From: Bacillota bacterium | GTDB taxonomy: Bacteria; Bacillota; Clostridia; Acetivibrionales; DTU013 | Assembly (NCBI GenBank): GCA_023409735.1 | Contig: JAEYRB010000034.1 | Coordinates: 1 to 16,920, forward strand | Direction: 5' to 3' | Length of the DNA: 16,920 bases | Shown: piece after piece, positions 14,775 to 16,920 of the stretch | How the letters are laid out: every line of letters starts with the position of its first letter | Numbering within the stretch: position 1 is the first letter of the stretch | Translations under genes and position numbers: made by a program | The notes under the pieces: model-generated | Seen by the model: the letters and a program-made list of their open reading frames with translations, nothing else | The model's database searches: none | Told to the model about the DNA's origin: nothing

Positions 14775-15348
14775 TATGGTAAAAACGACAGTACCACTAT
14801 TTATCATCTGTGTTGTAGTTGCATTCAGCCTTGCATTTGTAAACAGCATAACAAAGGATACGATAGAGCAAAGGACAGCACAAGCAGCTGAAGAAAAAAG
14901 AAGGATAGTTCTAAATAATGCCGATGAATTTAAAAAGATAGAAGGCTGGGAAAGTAAGGATGAAAGCGGACTGATACGCGAGGCATATGAGGCATATGAA
15001 GGTGGAAACCTTGCCGGTTATGTATTTATGGCTTATCCTGTCGGCTATGGCGGAGAAATACCTGTAACTGTGGGGGTAAACACCGAAGGGAAGATCACAG
15101 GGGTTGAGATTGGCTCCAATAGTGAGACTCCGGGACTTGGTGCAAAGACGGCTGATGTCAAATTCAGAGGCCAGTTTGCAGATAAGGATATTAAGCAGGA
15201 ACTGACAATAGTCAAACGGCCTGCAAAGGCAGATAGTGAGATACAGGCAGTAAGCGGTGCAACGATAAGCTCTACTGCAGTAACAAAGGCTGTACAGGCT
15301 TCAGCAGTATTGGGAAGCACACTGCTTACGGACGGAGGCGAGAATTAA
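14767..15348 (+). CDS. rnfG: Rnf complex subunit RnfG
   Basis: RnfG is a single-span subunit whose extracytoplasmic domain carries covalently bound FMN, homologous to NqrC. The 193-residue protein has an N-terminal membrane helix (about 7-26, TTVPLFIICVVVAFSLAFV), a charged helix, then the FMN-binding domain with GYGGEIPVTVGV (93-104), GSNSETPGLGAK (116-127) and the attachment motif SGATISSTAV (163-172), in which threonine 166 should carry the flavin. The length is normal. AGGAGGTG just before the ATG, inside rnfD, gives a strong start and an eight-base overlap with the rnfD end. Its own stop overlaps the start of rnfE (TAATG). Confidence 0.95.
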   Translation: MRDMVKTTVPLFIICVVVAFSLAFVNSITKDTIEQRTAQAAEEKRRIVLNNADEFKKIEGWESKDESGLIREAYEAYEGGNLAGYVFMAYPVGYGGEIPVTVGVNTEGKITGVEIGSNSETPGLGAKTADVKFRGQFADKDIKQELTIVKRPAKADSEIQAVSGATISSTAVTKAVQASAVLGSTLLTDGGEN

Positions 15349-16034
15349 TGAACTTATTCAAAACATTTAAAAACGGAATTATTGATGAGAACCCGACATT
15401 CCGCCTTGTGCTTGGAACCTGCCCTACACTTGCTATAACGACCTCAGCAATAAACGGGGTTGGAATGGGACTTTCAACCACAGCGGTTTTGATAGGCTCG
15501 AATATAGTAATATCAATGCTGAGAAAGTTTATACCGGCTAAGGTAAGAATTCCTGCATATGTAACAGTTATCGCAGGCTTTGTAACTATAGTGCAGATGC
15601 TTTTGAAGGCTTATGTTCCCACTCTTGACAAGGCACTGGGCATTTATATACCGCTCATAGTTGTTAACTGTATAATACTTGCCAGGGCAGAGGCGTTTGC
15701 AAGCAAGAACAATGTAGTTGCGTCAGCTGTGGATGGATTGGGTATGGGACTCGGTTTTACCATAGCCCTGACTTTGCTGGGAAGCATTAGGGAAATTCTT
15801 GGGAATGGAAGCATATTTGGACTTCAGCTGCTGGGAGAGTCAGCAAGTCCTGCATTATGCCTAATCTTGCCACCGGGAGGCTTCCTGGTATTTGGTCTTG
15901 CAATAGGACTTGTAAACCTGATCACATCAAGGCAGACACTATCGGCCGGGTGCGGTGGAGCGGCCTGCGCAGGCTGTAAGGGCTGCAGCCAGGGAGATGG
16001 CGTAGAAGCTGAGAAGGAGGCTGTACAGAAATGA
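15348..16034 (+). CDS. rnfE: Rnf complex subunit RnfE with a cysteine-rich C-terminal tail
   Basis: RnfE, homologous to NqrD, is an integral membrane subunit that with RnfA forms the ion-translocating core. In the related Nqr and Rnf structures the two hold a [2Fe-2S] cluster in the membrane with paired cysteines. Here these are C25 in LGTCPTLA and C108 in VVNCIILARAEAFA. The 228-residue protein has about six hydrophobic segments and the family's DGLGMGLGFT (129-138). The last 30 residues are unusual: SAGCGGAACAGCKGCSQGD contains cysteines 202, 207, 210 and 213 (C-x4-C-x2-C-x2-C) before an acidic tail. It could bind metal or an extra cluster on the cytoplasmic face. The ATG shares a base with the rnfG stop; the 3' end overlaps rnfA by four bases (ATGA). 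Confidence 0.95.
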   Translation: MNLFKTFKNGIIDENPTFRLVLGTCPTLAITTSAINGVGMGLSTTAVLIGSNIVISMLRKFIPAKVRIPAYVTVIAGFVTIVQMLLKAYVPTLDKALGIYIPLIVVNCIILARAEAFASKNNVVASAVDGLGMGLGFTIALTLLGSIREILGNGSIFGLQLLGESASPALCLILPPGGFLVFGLAIGLVNLITSRQTLSAGCGGAACAGCKGCSQGDGVEAEKEAVQK

Positions 16035-16609
16035 TCCAAAGTATTCTAATTACATTTTTATCAGCTGTTTTCATAAATAACTTCGTAGTTGTAAAGTTTC
16101 TTGGAATATGCCCCTTCCTGGGCGTTTCCAAAAAGGTAAATATGGCTGCCGGCATGGGCCTTGCAGTTACCTTCGTAATGGGGGTATCATCTGCGGCGAC
16201 ATGGGCTATACAGCAGCTTTTGGTGTTACTTGATCTGGAATATTTGCAGACAATAGCCTTTATACTTGTTATTGCAGCATTGGTTCAGCTGGTTGAAATG
16301 ATACTTCAAAAGACAAGTCAGCAGCTTTACAAGGCACTGGGAGTTTATCTGCCGTTGATAACCACCAACTGTGCTGTACTTGGTGTTTGCCTGCTTAATA
16401 TGCAGGAAAGCTATGATTTGTTGTTTTCTGTATTAAACGGCACATTTGCAGGCTTAGGCTTTATGCTGCTTATAGTATTGTTTGCCGGGATACGCGAACG
16501 CCTTGAAACAGCTAATGTACCAAAATGCCTTCAGGGCTTTCCTATTTCGCTGATTTCAGCATCACTTGTTTCACTGGCATTTCTTGGCTTCCAGGGTCTG
16601 CTGAAGTAA
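16031..16609 (+). CDS. rnfA: Rnf complex subunit RnfA
   Basis: RnfA, homologous to NqrE, is the membrane partner of RnfE in the ion channel. The 192-residue protein has the normal length and about six membrane helices. The cluster cysteines appear as C27 in FLGICPFLGVS and C114 in ITTNCAVLGVC. VFINNFVVVKFLG and NGTFAGLGFMLLIVLFAGIRERLE are typical family stretches, and ANVPKCLQGFPISLISASLVSLAF is the usual ending. AGGAGG at 16015-16020 precedes the ATG, which overlaps the rnfE stop, so the two partners are translated together. Unlike the tight spacing before it, 186 bp separate it from rnfB. Confidence 0.96.
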   Translation: MIQSILITFLSAVFINNFVVVKFLGICPFLGVSKKVNMAAGMGLAVTFVMGVSSAATWAIQQLLVLLDLEYLQTIAFILVIAALVQLVEMILQKTSQQLYKALGVYLPLITTNCAVLGVCLLNMQESYDLLFSVLNGTFAGLGFMLLIVLFAGIRERLETANVPKCLQGFPISLISASLVSLAFLGFQGLLK

Positions 16610-16795
16610 GCAGGCATACGGATAATGAAGTTATGCTTGGTGAGGCCATTTGCGATGAATCATGTTATAAGCTTTATCTGAGCAATTTGAGGCTGCATTG
16701 CAGATGTCGTGGGTTAAATGTTGAAAAACAATACTTAATTAGTGTTTAATATAATAAACATTGCCGGTGAACAGCGGCAGAATGGCGGGATTGAT
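16610..16795 (+). other. Spacer between rnfA and rnfB with a cysteine-containing mini-ORF
   Basis: An ORF from ATG 16633 to TAA 16747-16749 would encode 38 residues with four cysteines (MLGEAICDESCYKLY, then LRLHCRCRGL). It has no clear ribosome binding site and an odd composition. Two small hairpins follow: TGTTTA/TAAACA near 16743-16760 and TGCCG/CGGCA near 16762-16780, neither with a T-tract. They might affect processing or relative expression of rnfB. Confidence 0.3.
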
Positions 16796-16920
16796 ATGAG
16801 TGACATTATAATAGCAATAATTGTTATAGGCGGTTTAGGGCTGCTCTTTGGAATAGGCCTGTCAATCGCATCAAAATTTTTTGCAATAAAGGTTGACGAG
16901 AGAGTTGCTGAGATCAGAGA
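16796..16920 (+). CDS. rnfB: Rnf complex subunit RnfB, N-terminal part (cut by the window edge)
   Basis: RnfB is the iron-sulfur subunit that accepts electrons from reduced ferredoxin. Only 41 codons are present. They start MSDIIIAIIVIGGLGLLFGIGLSIASKFFAIKVDE in pieces typical of RnfB: one N-terminal membrane helix rich in Gly/Ile/Leu followed by A-S-K-x-F-A-V/I-x-V-D-x-R. The cysteine motifs lie beyond the edge. GGCGGGA shortly before the ATG is a weak ribosome binding site. The position after rnfA completes the C-D-G-E-A-B order usual in clostridia. Confidence 0.93.
   Translation, partial: MSDIIIAIIVIGGLGLLFGIGLSIASKFFAIKVDERVAEIR

Noticed and set aside
16525..16749. The full 74-codon ORF starting inside rnfA
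   Set aside because: Its first half is out-of-frame rnfA. Only the part after 16633 lies outside a known gene, and it is reported separately with low confidence.
1..16920. CRISPR arrays, transposons, phage or toxin-antitoxin modules
   Set aside because: No regularly spaced repeats, transposase motifs, terminal inverted repeats or paired small toxin/antitoxin-like genes were seen; nearly all coding capacity is housekeeping or energy metabolism.

Overview
The window looks like ordinary chromosome from an anaerobic, low-to-moderate-GC member of the Firmicutes, most likely class Clostridia. The indications are a V-type ATP synthase operon, an Rnf operon in the order C-D-G-E-A-B, a YerC/TrpR-like regulator, purine-rich ribosome binding sites and frequent TTG/GTG starts. 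Genus and species cannot be fixed from what I can see. No insertion sequence, phage gene, CRISPR array, rRNA or tRNA was found.

Layout. Positions 1-890 hold the end of a V-type ATPase operon (tail of subunit B, then subunit D, then a terminator). A plus-strand GT21-like glycosyltransferase (1136-2326) converges on a minus-strand GNAT-like protein (2468-3595), and one perfect 14-bp stem between them could serve both as terminator. A plus-strand run follows: a yerC-like regulator, an unrecognised two-membrane-segment protein, secA, folC, and a TPR / membrane-anchor / coiled-coil / TPR protein. Threonine synthase (thrC) stands alone between two long intergenic regions. From 12459 to the right edge is the Rnf operon: rnfC, D, G, E and A complete, and rnfB cut off after 41 codons.

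How the genes work together. The Rnf genes encode the membrane complex that passes electrons from reduced ferredoxin to NAD+ while pumping Na+ or H+. A V-type ATP synthase can use or build the same ion gradient, so two energy-coupling systems lie within 13 kb, although they are not in one operon. The best regulatory lead is a palindrome at 12252-12269, upstream of a good promoter for rnfC, which resembles the operator of the NADH/NAD+ sensor Rex. This would fit an operon that makes NADH.

I see no clearly new multi-gene system. The leads worth checking are the Rex-like site, a second inverted repeat over the rnf promoter, a four-cysteine tail on RnfE, a spacer with a cysteine-rich mini-ORF between rnfA and rnfB, a possible 43-residue membrane peptide antisense to the thrC terminator, the unrecognised protein before secA, and several intergenic stretches that look like remnants or very small genes.
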